Source: Bacteroidota bacterium (lineage in GTDB: Bacteria > Bacteroidota > Bacteroidia > NS11-12g > UBA955). From it: a stretch of 37,762 bases of DNA. Numbering within the stretch: position 1 is the stretch's first letter; each line of letters begins with the position of its first letter. The notes below the pieces were generated by a model, which made no database searches, had not been told where the DNA came from, and saw nothing but the letters and a program-made list of their open reading frames with translations. Position numbers and translations under genes: made by a program. The stretch is taken from assembly GCA_013205405.1 (NCBI GenBank), contig JABMMZ010000061.1:1-37762 (forward strand), written 5' to 3'. This document shows positions 26,831-34,166 of this stretch, in pieces.

Positions 26831-26905
26831 AGAAAACTTAGCTCAGCTGTTTCAAAGCATTCCTTATTAAAACTGAAGAATAGTGGGGTTTGAAACCCAA
26901 AAAAT
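26831..26905 (+). pseudogene. Decayed tRNA-like sequence upstream of tRNA-Val
   Basis: CTTAGCTCAGCTG, then TTCA and AGCAT, aligns base for base with the D-arm region of the intact tRNA downstream. A GGGGTTTGAAACCC stretch matches the T-arm position. The acceptor stem no longer pairs, and the anticodon arm (around TATTAAAACTGAAGAA) has no 5-bp stem. It lies 9 bases before the intact gene, under the same promoter, so it is probably a former tandem copy. Confidence 0.6.
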
Positions 26906-26913
26906 AATATAAA

Positions 26914-26988
26914 GGGAGCTTAGCTCAGCTGGTTCAGAGCATCTCGTTTACACCGAGAGGGTCGGGGGTTCGAATCCCTCAGCTCCCA
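26914..26988 (+). tRNA. tRNA-Val (anticodon TAC)
   Basis: A 75-base cloverleaf. The acceptor stem is GGGAGCT (26914-26920) with AGCTCCC (26981-26987) and discriminator A. The D-arm has AGCTCAGCTGGTTCAGAGC. The anticodon stem is TCTCG/CGAGA around loop TTTACAC, giving anticodon TAC at 26949-26951. The T-arm has GGGGGTTCGAATCCC. The 3' CCA is not encoded, as usual in this phylum. Confidence 0.95.
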
Positions 26989-26997
26989 CAATTAAAA

Positions 26998-27024
26998 GAC
27001 TTTCAGAAATGAAAGTCTTTTTTT
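26998..27024 (+). terminator. Terminator of the tRNA-Val gene
   Basis: GACTTTCA (26998-27005) and TGAAAGTC (27010-27017) form an 8-bp stem with a GAAA tetraloop, followed by seven Ts. A diverged relative of it follows the tRNA-like sequence at 27239-27318. Confidence 0.9.
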
Positions 27025-27031
27025 ATTATAA

Positions 27032-27262
27032 CATGTGCAAGTTTTATATTCAATTCAACGTGATCAATATTTAGGCCATACTTGCGATACCTTAGAGAAT
27101 CGTTCATCAGCAAATAATTCCAATCATAAAGGTTTTACAGGTGGTGTTGGTGATTGGAAAGTGGTTTACTTTGAAGAGTTTGAAAATAAGTAATCAGCTT
27201 ATAAGCGAGAAAGAGAAGTAAAAGGATAGAAAAGTAGAAAAAGGGTAGGTCAGTTGGTTTAA
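27032..27262 (+). pseudogene. Decayed GIY-YIG nuclease (Uri/UPF0213-like)
   Basis: One frame from 27032 reads VLYSIQRDQYLGHT (the GIY-YIG core, with one residue of YYLG apparently lost), then LENR, then NSNHKGFTGGVGDWKVVYFE, EFENK, stop, SAYKREREVKG, stop, KSRK. This is the typical order of a small Bacteroidota GIY-YIG protein. TAA at 27191-27193 and TAG at 27227-27229 interrupt it; the second stands where family members have Trp (KGWKSRK), a one-base change. The N-terminal strand and true start are missing. After KSRK the frame runs straight into tRNA-like sequence and stops at 27260. It is certainly not expressed as an intact enzyme. Confidence 0.75.
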
Positions 27263-27318
27263 AGTATTCCGCTATTTTAGTGCGGAAGGGTTGGGGGGGT
27301 CGAATCTCTCAGCTCCCA
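27239..27318 (+). pseudogene. Decayed tRNA-like sequence fused to the GIY-YIG relic
   Basis: GGGTAGGTCAGTTGGTTTAAAG resembles a tRNA D-arm. An anticodon-arm-like CCGC/GCGG stem has an oversized loop. The 3' part, TCGAATCTCTCAGCTCCCA, is nearly the same as the T-arm and acceptor 3' strand of the intact tRNA-Val (TCGAATCCCTCAGCTCCCA). The 5' acceptor strand does not pair with it, so it is not a working tRNA. Confidence 0.65.
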
Positions 27319-27324
27319 AACTCT

Positions 27325-27355
27325 AAAAAGACTTTCATTCTTTAAGGTCTTTTTT
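27325..27355. terminator. Terminator after the tRNA-like tail, also facing the PBP1A operon
   Basis: AAAAAGACTTT and TTAAGGTCTTTTTT pair with one G-T wobble. On the plus strand it resembles the tRNA-Val terminator (AAAGACTTTCA in both). On the minus strand it ends in a T run and lies 18 bases past the stop of the penicillin-binding protein gene, so it can serve both. Confidence 0.7.
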
Positions 27356-27372
27356 ATTTTACAATATTTTTT

Positions 27373-29622
27373 CTAAATCCCTAAGTCTAGCTCCTCATCA
27401 TCAGGCTTGCCAAATTCATCTAAAGGCGCTCCCGAAGAATATTCACCACAATTATATTCTAAACTTATTTCTTTTTCAGGTTTTGTTATGGGGTCTAGTT
27501 TGATATTAAGTTTTGAATCTTCTTTGGCTTTTTTAATAAAATAAGCAAATATAGGCAATGCAGCATGTGCACCTTGGCCATAGGCAGTGCTTCTAAAACG
27601 TACTTTGCGACTATCGCAACCTACCCAAGTGGCACAAACCAAATCATTGGTTACACCCATAAACCAACCATCACTGTTGCTCTGAGTAGTGCCTGTTTTG
27701 CCTCCTACCCATCCTTCTACTCTATATTTTCTATGCAATCTTTGTCCTGTGCCTTTTTTGCATACACCTTCTAGTAATTGACACATTACATAGGCCTTTT
27801 CTTCAGTTAATATTTGCTTTATTTGAGTAGGTGAAAATTCAGCAAGTATATTGCCGTTTTTATCTTCTATTCTTGTTAAATAAGTAGGCTCTACCCAATA
27901 TCCTTTATTGACAAACATACTAAATGCACTGGCCATATCAAATGGAGATATATCTGCTACCCCTAAGCAAATGGCAGGCATATTTGGCATTTTTGCACTG
28001 TCAATACCCATTCTTTTTACAAAATCTATGATAGTACCAGGCGCTCTTGCTCCCATTGTTTTCATAACTTGTGCTACAATACAATTTGTACTTGTAGCCA
28101 AACCTTGATACATATTCATAGTGCCACCATAACCACCACCACTATTGTGCACTACCCAGCCACCATATGCTGGTGGTGTATTTGAAAATTGCATACATGG
28201 CGATATTTTATTATCTATGGCTAAAGCATATACAAATGGCTTAAATGTAGAACCTACCTGTCTAGTAGCACTTTTATTAACATGATCAAACTGAAAATAA
28301 TGATGATTAATACCCCCAACCCAAGCTTTTACTTGACCAGTTGAAGGTTGAATAGCAACAAAACCAGTATGTAAAAATTTTTTCATATACTTTAATGAGT
28401 CTAGAGGACTCATCATTGTATCAATATCGCCTACCCAACTAAACAAAGTCATTTTAACTTTTGTTCGGCACACTTTCATAATTTTTGTTGTGTCTTTACC
28501 AAATTGCTTTTTCAAAAGTTTATAACGGGGCGTTTTCTTTAATTCTTGAATTGGATATTCTGGCAATACTCGCCAATCCTCATCAGTCCAAGGCTGACGC
28601 GTTCCCCAACTTTTATTAAATTGTTTTTGTAAATCGGTCAAATGTTTTTTTGCCGCTTCTTCTGCATAAGTTTGCAAGCGGCTATCTATTGTCGTATAAA
28701 TTTTTAAACCATCTTTATATAGGTTATAATTTTCGCCATTAGGCTTTTTGTGTTCCTTACACCATTTATTCAAATCGCGTTTTAAATATTCTCTAAAATA
28801 AACAGCTAAACCTTGGTTATGATCTTCGTATTGATAATCTAATACAATAGGCATTTCTTTATACTTTTCATATTCAGCATCGGTTATTACTTTATTTCTT
28901 TTCATTTGAAAAAACACAGTATTTCTGCGTTTTAAGCCATCTTTCGGATTGCGTTTAGGGTTATACATTGAAATTCCTTTCAATACACCCACTAATACTG
29001 CGCATTCTTCTACTTTTAGGTCTTTAGGTGTTTTATTAAAAAACTCTTTAGCTGCAGATTTAATACCATAAGAACCACCGCTGTATCTTATTGTATTCAA
29101 GTACATGTTTGCTATTTCATCTTTGGTATAGCGTCTTTCTAATTTAATAGCTATTACCCACTCCTTCAATTTTTGAATTAATCTAATGACTATGTTTGGT
29201 CTGTCTTCTTCATCATCATAATGAAATAGATTTTTTGCTAATTGTTGGGTTATTGTACTTGCACCTCCTTTGCTTCCAAGGCCTGCAACAGCTCCTACTA
29301 ATCGTTTGGCATCAATGCCAGAATGATCGAAAAAACGCTCGTCTTCAGTGGCAATTAATACCTTAAACATCATAGGTGCTATTTCATTAAAAGGCACATA
29401 AGAACGCTTTTGAATATAGTATTGTCCCATCATTACACCGTCTGCACTGTATAGTTCGCTTGCTAAAGAACTTTTTGGATTTTCTAACTCTTCAATATTT
29501 GGCATGTGCCCCAAAATCCCTAAATTTACAAGGAAAAAGAAAACAGGTACAAAAACTAAAAAAATTAAAAACCATTTCCATATTTTTTTAAGAATAGGTA
29601 TTTGAAGCATGTTATTAGACAT
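27373..29622 (-). CDS. Bifunctional penicillin-binding protein 1A (transglycosylase/transpeptidase)
   Basis: A 749-residue class A PBP that polymerises and cross-links peptidoglycan in the periplasm. One N-terminal membrane anchor lies at about 15-37. The GT51 domain shows EDERFFDHSGID (Glu93 catalytic) and ASTITQQLAKN (121-131). The transpeptidase domain shows STFK (458-461, Ser458 nucleophile), STN (511-513) and KTGTT (642-646). Length is normal for PBP1A. It follows the PorW/SprE-like gene by 9 bases and is probably co-transcribed with it. Confidence 0.94.
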   Translation of the reverse strand: MSNNMLQIPILKKIWKWFLIFLVFVPVFFFLVNLGILGHMPNIEELENPKSSLASELYSADGVMMGQYYIQKRSYVPFNEIAPMMFKVLIATEDERFFDHSGIDAKRLVGAVAGLGSKGGASTITQQLAKNLFHYDDEEDRPNIVIRLIQKLKEWVIAIKLERRYTKDEIANMYLNTIRYSGGSYGIKSAAKEFFNKTPKDLKVEECAVLVGVLKGISMYNPKRNPKDGLKRRNTVFFQMKRNKVITDAEYEKYKEMPIVLDYQYEDHNQGLAVYFREYLKRDLNKWCKEHKKPNGENYNLYKDGLKIYTTIDSRLQTYAEEAAKKHLTDLQKQFNKSWGTRQPWTDEDWRVLPEYPIQELKKTPRYKLLKKQFGKDTTKIMKVCRTKVKMTLFSWVGDIDTMMSPLDSLKYMKKFLHTGFVAIQPSTGQVKAWVGGINHHYFQFDHVNKSATRQVGSTFKPFVYALAIDNKISPCMQFSNTPPAYGGWVVHNSGGGYGGTMNMYQGLATSTNCIVAQVMKTMGARAPGTIIDFVKRMGIDSAKMPNMPAICLGVADISPFDMASAFSMFVNKGYWVEPTYLTRIEDKNGNILAEFSPTQIKQILTEEKAYVMCQLLEGVCKKGTGQRLHRKYRVEGWVGGKTGTTQSNSDGWFMGVTNDLVCATWVGCDSRKVRFRSTAYGQGAHAALPIFAYFIKKAKEDSKLNIKLDPITKPEKEISLEYNCGEYSSGAPLDEFGKPDDEELDLGI

Positions 29623-29631
29623 TGGTGTATA

Positions 29632-32190
29632 TTATAAAGCGTAGTTGTTTTGAAAAAATATAAGGTAATCTGAAATATTTTTATCTTTTGACAATATTAC
29701 AAAATTATCATTAGAAATAATAAAACTTTGAGGAAATACTATTTTTTGAAGATCAAAGAGAGAGATATTATTATTGGTTAATTTCAAATAATTTTTAAGT
29801 GCTTCTAAAGTACTAAAATTATTAACCATAAGTATTTGTTCTTTACCTAATAAAGAAGCCGTTATTTGTAAATTATCTATAGGATAATTAGTTTTATTAT
29901 ATTCATTAAATCCTGCTTTTAGTTTATCCATATTAGCGCCTTTTGGTAATACCAAAACATAAAAATGAGAGGCGTCTTTATCATAAGTATATTTTTTAGT
30001 AGAATCGATACTACTTGTTAAGCTTGTTTTTTTTTTGTTTTGTTTAATAAGTTCTAATGTAGTGGCAGCCTGTTTGCCAATTTCTGTTTGAGGGTAATTG
30101 TCGTTTATAGCTTTTAATTTCATTTCAAAATCCTTGAAGTTTCCTTGTTCAGCAATACTTAAAGCTTCTAAATAGTCGAAGTTTACTTGCAAAGGGTTTC
30201 CTGGAAATTTAGTGTCATTTTCTTTTTTAAGTTCGCTTAGTTTAATATAATCTTTATTTTTATAAGTGGTATAAGCATTTTTATATAATACATCTACCTC
30301 TGTATCTACTTTAGCAATATTTTTCGTTAGAGAATCTGGATTGTCTTTTTTTTCTAATATGGCTAAAAAATTACTTAATGAGTCAGTTTGTCTTATTAAA
30401 TCAGTATAGTATTTAACTTTAGGTAAGTCGCCTTTTTCAGAATATATTTTCGCTAATAAATAATAAGCATTTATTTCAAATTTACTTTTAGGGTATTTTT
30501 TAAGCAACTCGTCCAGCATTTTTCTGGATTTATCATATTGCTTTAAGCTTTGAAAATATACATTTGCACCTAAAAAATAAGACTCAGCTGCTTCATCCTT
30601 GAGTTTTTGTTTTTCATCTTTAGTAAATGGAATATTTTCGTAATATTTTTTTCTTTCTGCTGGTGCATCAGCTAAAATTTTATTTTTTGCCTCGCTTCCA
30701 AAATCATTGTTTTTTTGCTCTTTATCTATTTTTTCCCAAGCGGCAGATTTATTGCTACTAATAGCCCAAAAATCTGCTAGTTCTCTGTTGCCCCATATTC
30801 TTTGAAAATCTTGAAAACCTTTGGTTTTGGCAGCCATATTATAGAAAGGAAATGTTGTATTTACTATATTTCCAACATTAGGCGGTGGCATAATTTGTTG
30901 TTGTATTCTTTTAAGTTCATCTTCACGCTTTTTGTCATCTTCTCGGTCACGATCTTCTTTTATGAGTTTATCTATAGTTTTTTCTCTTAATTTTTCATTT
31001 TCTGATAACTTCAGTAAACTATCATTGGTTTTAATAATAACTAAATGTTTAATTAATTCATTTAAAACATTATTTTTTGTAATAATGGCCTCATAATTAG
31101 GGTTATTTTTATCTACCGACCTAGCAGCACTGTCAAAATAAATTTGTGCATTGATGTAATCTTGTCGTTTAAAATATAATTCTGCTAGTGCCATATAGGA
31201 GGAACTTTTAAGGGTTAAATCATTGCTCTTGGCTCTTAAAGCATTGCTGTAATAGGTTATAGCTAGAATTTCATTTTTATCTAGTAAAGCCAAATTGCCT
31301 AATTCATAATATATTTGATCAAAGTATTCAATATTCTTATCATCTTTCAACATACCTTGAAGAGAAGCTATCGCTTGATTTATTTCAACCCTATTTTTTG
31401 GATTAATGGCTTTTGCTATATTTAGTTTTGAATGAAAAGCAAAATCGTATGGAGGATTTAATTTTATAACTTTTTTAAATTTTTCATTGCCATCCGGATT
31501 CTTTTTTGAAGCACTGTACAACTGCCCCAAAACAAAATTATACCTAATTTTATTTATCTTACCCTTTGTTTTAGGGATAGAAATTTCTAATAATTTAATG
31601 GCTACTAAATATTTTTTTTGATAAATATTTACGGCAGCACCCGCTATATTTAATTCATTTCTTAATTTAGCAGGAAAAGTTTTAGAACTATTTAGTTTGG
31701 TATAAAGCGCTTCTGCATCATTATATTTTTTTAATTGTAAGTAAGTTTTAAGAATATTTATTTCTGCCTGAGCAGCTGCAGAGCTTCCTTTATAAGTGCC
31801 TGCAACGTATTCGTAAACCTCTAATGCACTATAAAAATCACCTTTATAAAAATGAGCGTCTCCCATTAAAAGGTAGCTATCATCTACCCACTTACCTTTA
31901 CTGTGTTTTTCTATTATATGGGAACATTTCTTCAGAACTTCGTCCATTTTAGCGGCATTTCCCTTTAAACTGCCTTCATCTGGAATAGCATATAAAGATA
32001 ATATTTCTTTGTAATTATCTATGTAAGTATTTTCGCCAGATTCTTTGGCTTCAAATACTATCAATTCAGCGTTGTAATAATAATTATAATGAGAAGTTGA
32101 ACTGTGCCAAAGTTTAGATAAGAAATTTTGAGAATGCAAATTTTGCAGTCCAAAAACTAAAATTAAAATTATATATTTTATTTGGTTCAA
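29632..32190 (-). CDS. PorW/SprE-like TPR protein (type IX secretion / gliding)
   Basis: An 852-residue protein with a signal peptide (IKYIILILVFGLQNLHSQ), then NFLSKLWHSSTSHYNYYYNAEL, the usual start of SprE/PorW. Many TPR-like helical pairs follow (about 55-410 and 560-720), and a C-terminal HFYVLVLPKGANMDKLKAGFNEYN domain shared by the family. PorW links the PorKN ring to the translocon in type IX secretion. Family members are lipoproteins, but no lipobox Cys is visible here. The frame is open to ATG 32250, but a TAAATTTG box at 32226-32233 lies inside that extension, so TTG at 32190 is preferred; it gives an ideal signal peptide. Confidence 0.75.
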   Translation of the reverse strand: MNQIKYIILILVFGLQNLHSQNFLSKLWHSSTSHYNYYYNAELIVFEAKESGENTYIDNYKEILSLYAIPDEGSLKGNAAKMDEVLKKCSHIIEKHSKGKWVDDSYLLMGDAHFYKGDFYSALEVYEYVAGTYKGSSAAAQAEINILKTYLQLKKYNDAEALYTKLNSSKTFPAKLRNELNIAGAAVNIYQKKYLVAIKLLEISIPKTKGKINKIRYNFVLGQLYSASKKNPDGNEKFKKVIKLNPPYDFAFHSKLNIAKAINPKNRVEINQAIASLQGMLKDDKNIEYFDQIYYELGNLALLDKNEILAITYYSNALRAKSNDLTLKSSSYMALAELYFKRQDYINAQIYFDSAARSVDKNNPNYEAIITKNNVLNELIKHLVIIKTNDSLLKLSENEKLREKTIDKLIKEDRDREDDKKREDELKRIQQQIMPPPNVGNIVNTTFPFYNMAAKTKGFQDFQRIWGNRELADFWAISSNKSAAWEKIDKEQKNNDFGSEAKNKILADAPAERKKYYENIPFTKDEKQKLKDEAAESYFLGANVYFQSLKQYDKSRKMLDELLKKYPKSKFEINAYYLLAKIYSEKGDLPKVKYYTDLIRQTDSLSNFLAILEKKDNPDSLTKNIAKVDTEVDVLYKNAYTTYKNKDYIKLSELKKENDTKFPGNPLQVNFDYLEALSIAEQGNFKDFEMKLKAINDNYPQTEIGKQAATTLELIKQNKKKTSLTSSIDSTKKYTYDKDASHFYVLVLPKGANMDKLKAGFNEYNKTNYPIDNLQITASLLGKEQILMVNNFSTLEALKNYLKLTNNNISLFDLQKIVFPQSFIISNDNFVILSKDKNISDYLIFFQNNYAL

Positions 32191-32225
32191 AATAATGTTG
32201 TTATTTGTAGTTAACTTTAAAAACG

Positions 32226-32233
32226 CAAATTTA
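32226..32233 (-). promoter_or_regulatory. Promoter -7 box of the PorW/SprE-like gene
   Basis: TAAATTTG on the minus strand matches TAnnTTTG. It would start transcription near 32220, about 30 bases before TTG at 32190, and it excludes the upstream ATG at 32250. It lies in the 67-base gap shared with the divergent LytM-like gene. Confidence 0.45.
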
Positions 32234-32257
32234 TTATTTGTTAACGACATTTTTTAC

Positions 32258-33175
32258 ATGGAAAAGAAACAAGAGCGAAGAAAATTATTGAAAAAACTTA
32301 AAAATAAGTACCGATTACTTATTATTAATGAAACAAATTTTCAAGAAAAAACATCCATTAGCCTAACTTTAGGAAATACTATTTTAATAGTTTCTACTGG
32401 CTTATTGCTGTTTTCAGTAATAAGTTGGGGTATTTTTACATTATTTCCTACAGTTAAAGATTATGCACCTGGCTATAGTCAAACATTTGATGGAATGATG
32501 AAAAATAACATGTTAAATAAAATGAATATTTTAGAAAAAAAAGTTTTAATAGCCGAAAAAAGAGAATTAGCACTCAAGCAAATTTTCTCTGGAAAAGATG
32601 TTACAGCTTATGATATTCCTTTTAAGGCAGAAAAAAGTAGAGCTGTTGAGCTAGAAATAAATGAAACAAAAGCCGAAGGAGATAGGGTAAATAATGCAAA
32701 AGATATTATTAGTAATGCTAGAAAAGACGAAGTAAAAGAACAAAAGCCAAATGTAGTAAACAAAGTAGTTTTAACCTCTATTGAGCTAGAGGCAGACGTT
32801 TTAAATAGTGATTTTTTATTCTTTTCTCCGATAAAAGGGACTATAATTTCTAATTTTAATAGCCGTAAACAAGCTTCAGTAAAAGTAGCTGCGCAAGGGG
32901 ATAATGCCATAAAAGCTGCTATGGAAGGCACCGTAATATTAAGTACTTGGACTCCAGACAATGGCTATATAATAAGTATTCAACATTCGAATAATTGGGT
33001 AAGTACATATAAAAATAATGCTGCAAACTATAAGGAATTAGGAGCCTTGGTGAAAGCCGGAGAAACCATAGCCCTTGTTGGAAATTCGTCTAAAGATGCA
33101 AATAAAAATGCCTTAGAATTTGAACTTTGGCATAATGGTGTTGCAGTAAATCCATTAAATTACATAACTTTTTAA
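32258..33175 (+). CDS. Membrane-anchored degenerate M23/LytM-domain protein
   Basis: A 305-residue protein with a basic N-terminus, a membrane segment at about 38-62, a linker with helical parts, and a C-terminal LytM fold (about 205-305: ISNFNSRK, IKAAMEGTVILSTWTPDNGYIISIQHSNN in outline, LVKAGETIALVG, FELWHNGVAVNPLNYI). Active M23 enzymes need an HxxxD motif and an HxH motif. Here the first position reads QASVKV, and the HLHFELW motif reads ALEFELW, so all zinc ligands appear lost. Like EnvC or NlpD it would be a regulator, not a hydrolase. ATG at 32258 is chosen over 32195 because of the divergent promoter. It is followed 13 bases later by bactofilin. Confidence 0.82.
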   Translation: MEKKQERRKLLKKLKNKYRLLIINETNFQEKTSISLTLGNTILIVSTGLLLFSVISWGIFTLFPTVKDYAPGYSQTFDGMMKNNMLNKMNILEKKVLIAEKRELALKQIFSGKDVTAYDIPFKAEKSRAVELEINETKAEGDRVNNAKDIISNARKDEVKEQKPNVVNKVVLTSIELEADVLNSDFLFFSPIKGTIISNFNSRKQASVKVAAQGDNAIKAAMEGTVILSTWTPDNGYIISIQHSNNWVSTYKNNAANYKELGALVKAGETIALVGNSSKDANKNALEFELWHNGVAVNPLNYITF

Positions 33176-33188
33176 TATTATTGCACCC

Positions 33189-33554
33189 ATGTTGAATAGA
33201 AATACAAAAACTGAAAACAACCAAAGCTCTGCTTTAAATATGATAGGAACAGGCACAATTATAAAAGGTGACCTAAGTTCTGATGGTGACTTAAGAGTAG
33301 ATGGCAAAATAGAAGGAAATACAGCCTCAAAATCTAAAATAGCTTTAGGTCCTAGTTCAGAAATTATAGGTAATGTATCTGCAAGAAGTGCCGATATATC
33401 TGGTAAAATAGACGGAGATTTAGAAGTAACTGAAACACTTTTTTTAAGAGCAACTGCCAAAATCAATGGTAATATTAAAACCAGTAAAATAGTAATAGAG
33501 AGCGGTGCTTCGTTTAATGGCAATTGCTATATGACTGCTTCTAAGGCAGTGTAA
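33189..33554 (+). CDS. Bactofilin (polymer-forming cytoskeletal protein)
   Basis: A 121-residue protein with a disordered N-terminus (about 1-15) and a right-handed beta-helix core made of repeats such as IIKGDLSSDGDLRVDGKIEGN and SEIIGNVSARSADISGKIDGD in outline. Bactofilins polymerise without nucleotide and scaffold cell-wall enzymes, often next to an M23 peptidase. Here the adjacent LytM partner has lost its catalytic residues, so the pair may act structurally. Length is normal. Confidence 0.92.
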   Translation: MLNRNTKTENNQSSALNMIGTGTIIKGDLSSDGDLRVDGKIEGNTASKSKIALGPSSEIIGNVSARSADISGKIDGDLEVTETLFLRATAKINGNIKTSKIVIESGASFNGNCYMTASKAV

Positions 33555-33566
33555 TTTTGATTAATT

Positions 33567-33770
33567 ATGAAAAATAAAATCCCGTTGAGTGGCTATGCAA
33601 AATACAGTGCAATAGGATTGCAAATGGCCTCTATTATTGTAATTTTAGCATTATTAGGTAGATATATGGATAGCTTTAAATGGACAAAAACACCAATTTT
33701 TACAATTTTGGGTGTTTTTTTAGGCGTTTTTTCAGCTATGTATTACATTATTAAATTTTTAAGTAAGTAA
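33567..33770 (+). CDS. atpZ: AtpZ/AtpI-family ATP synthase accessory protein
   Basis: A 67-residue membrane protein with two hydrophobic helices (IGLQMASIIVILALLGRYMD and FTILGVFLGVFSAMYYIIKFL in outline) around a short KWTKTP loop. The GxxxQM-helix and LGR(Y/W)xD motif define the AtpZ/AtpI family. These proteins sit near the Fo sector and help assemble the c-ring or supply Mg2+. It lies between bactofilin and the unknown 130-residue membrane protein, at the head of the ATP synthase genes. Confidence 0.85.
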   Translation: MKNKIPLSGYAKYSAIGLQMASIIVILALLGRYMDSFKWTKTPIFTILGVFLGVFSAMYYIIKFLSK

Positions 33771-33773
33771 ATT

Positions 33774-34166
33774 ATGCAAAAATTATTTTTATTTTTACTC
33801 ATCGCATTTTTAGTTTTAGCGGGTATTTCCACTCTAAACAAAATTAGCTTAAATAATAATGACATCATTTGGTTAAATGTTATTGGATTTATTATTGCTG
33901 CCAGTACCTTATTTTCTGCATACCGTGTCAATAGCTCCTTATTTGTTTCTCAAGCCAAATTTAATGCAGTATTTTTCGGCACCATGTTTTTAAAAATGTT
34001 TTTTGCTCTTTTTTTAATTGGCATATATCTAAAATTTAATGATATAAGGAATAAAATTGGGGTTATATTTATAGTTTGTTCATATTTTATTTATACTTGC
34101 TTTGAAATTCAATTTATCCTTTCTAAATTGCGCTCCAATTCGAAAAAAAATAAAAATGAGAATTAA
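33774..34166 (+). CDS. Four-helix membrane protein of the ATP synthase operon, unknown function
   Basis: A 130-residue protein with four predicted membrane helices and a basic C-terminal tail (RSNSKKNKNEN). It starts 3 bases after atpZ and overlaps atpB by 11 bases, so it is translationally coupled. Its position between AtpZ and subunit a matches the place of AtpI in other operons (uncI), and its topology is similar, but no sequence motif confirms the family. It is probably an Fo assembly factor; this is an inference from context. Confidence 0.65.
   Translation: MQKLFLFLLIAFLVLAGISTLNKISLNNNDIIWLNVIGFIIAASTLFSAYRVNSSLFVSQAKFNAVFFGTMFLKMFFALFLIGIYLKFNDIRNKIGVIFIVCSYFIYTCFEIQFILSKLRSNSKKNKNEN

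Noticed and set aside
27239-27318. A second functional tRNA gene
   Set aside because: The 5' acceptor strand does not pair with the 3' strand, and the anticodon arm has an oversized loop, so no cloverleaf forms.
32195-32257. N-terminal extension of the LytM-domain protein by 21 residues
   Set aside because: It would lie over the divergent promoter of the PorW/SprE-like gene, and ATG at 32258 gives a normal basic N-terminus before the membrane segment.
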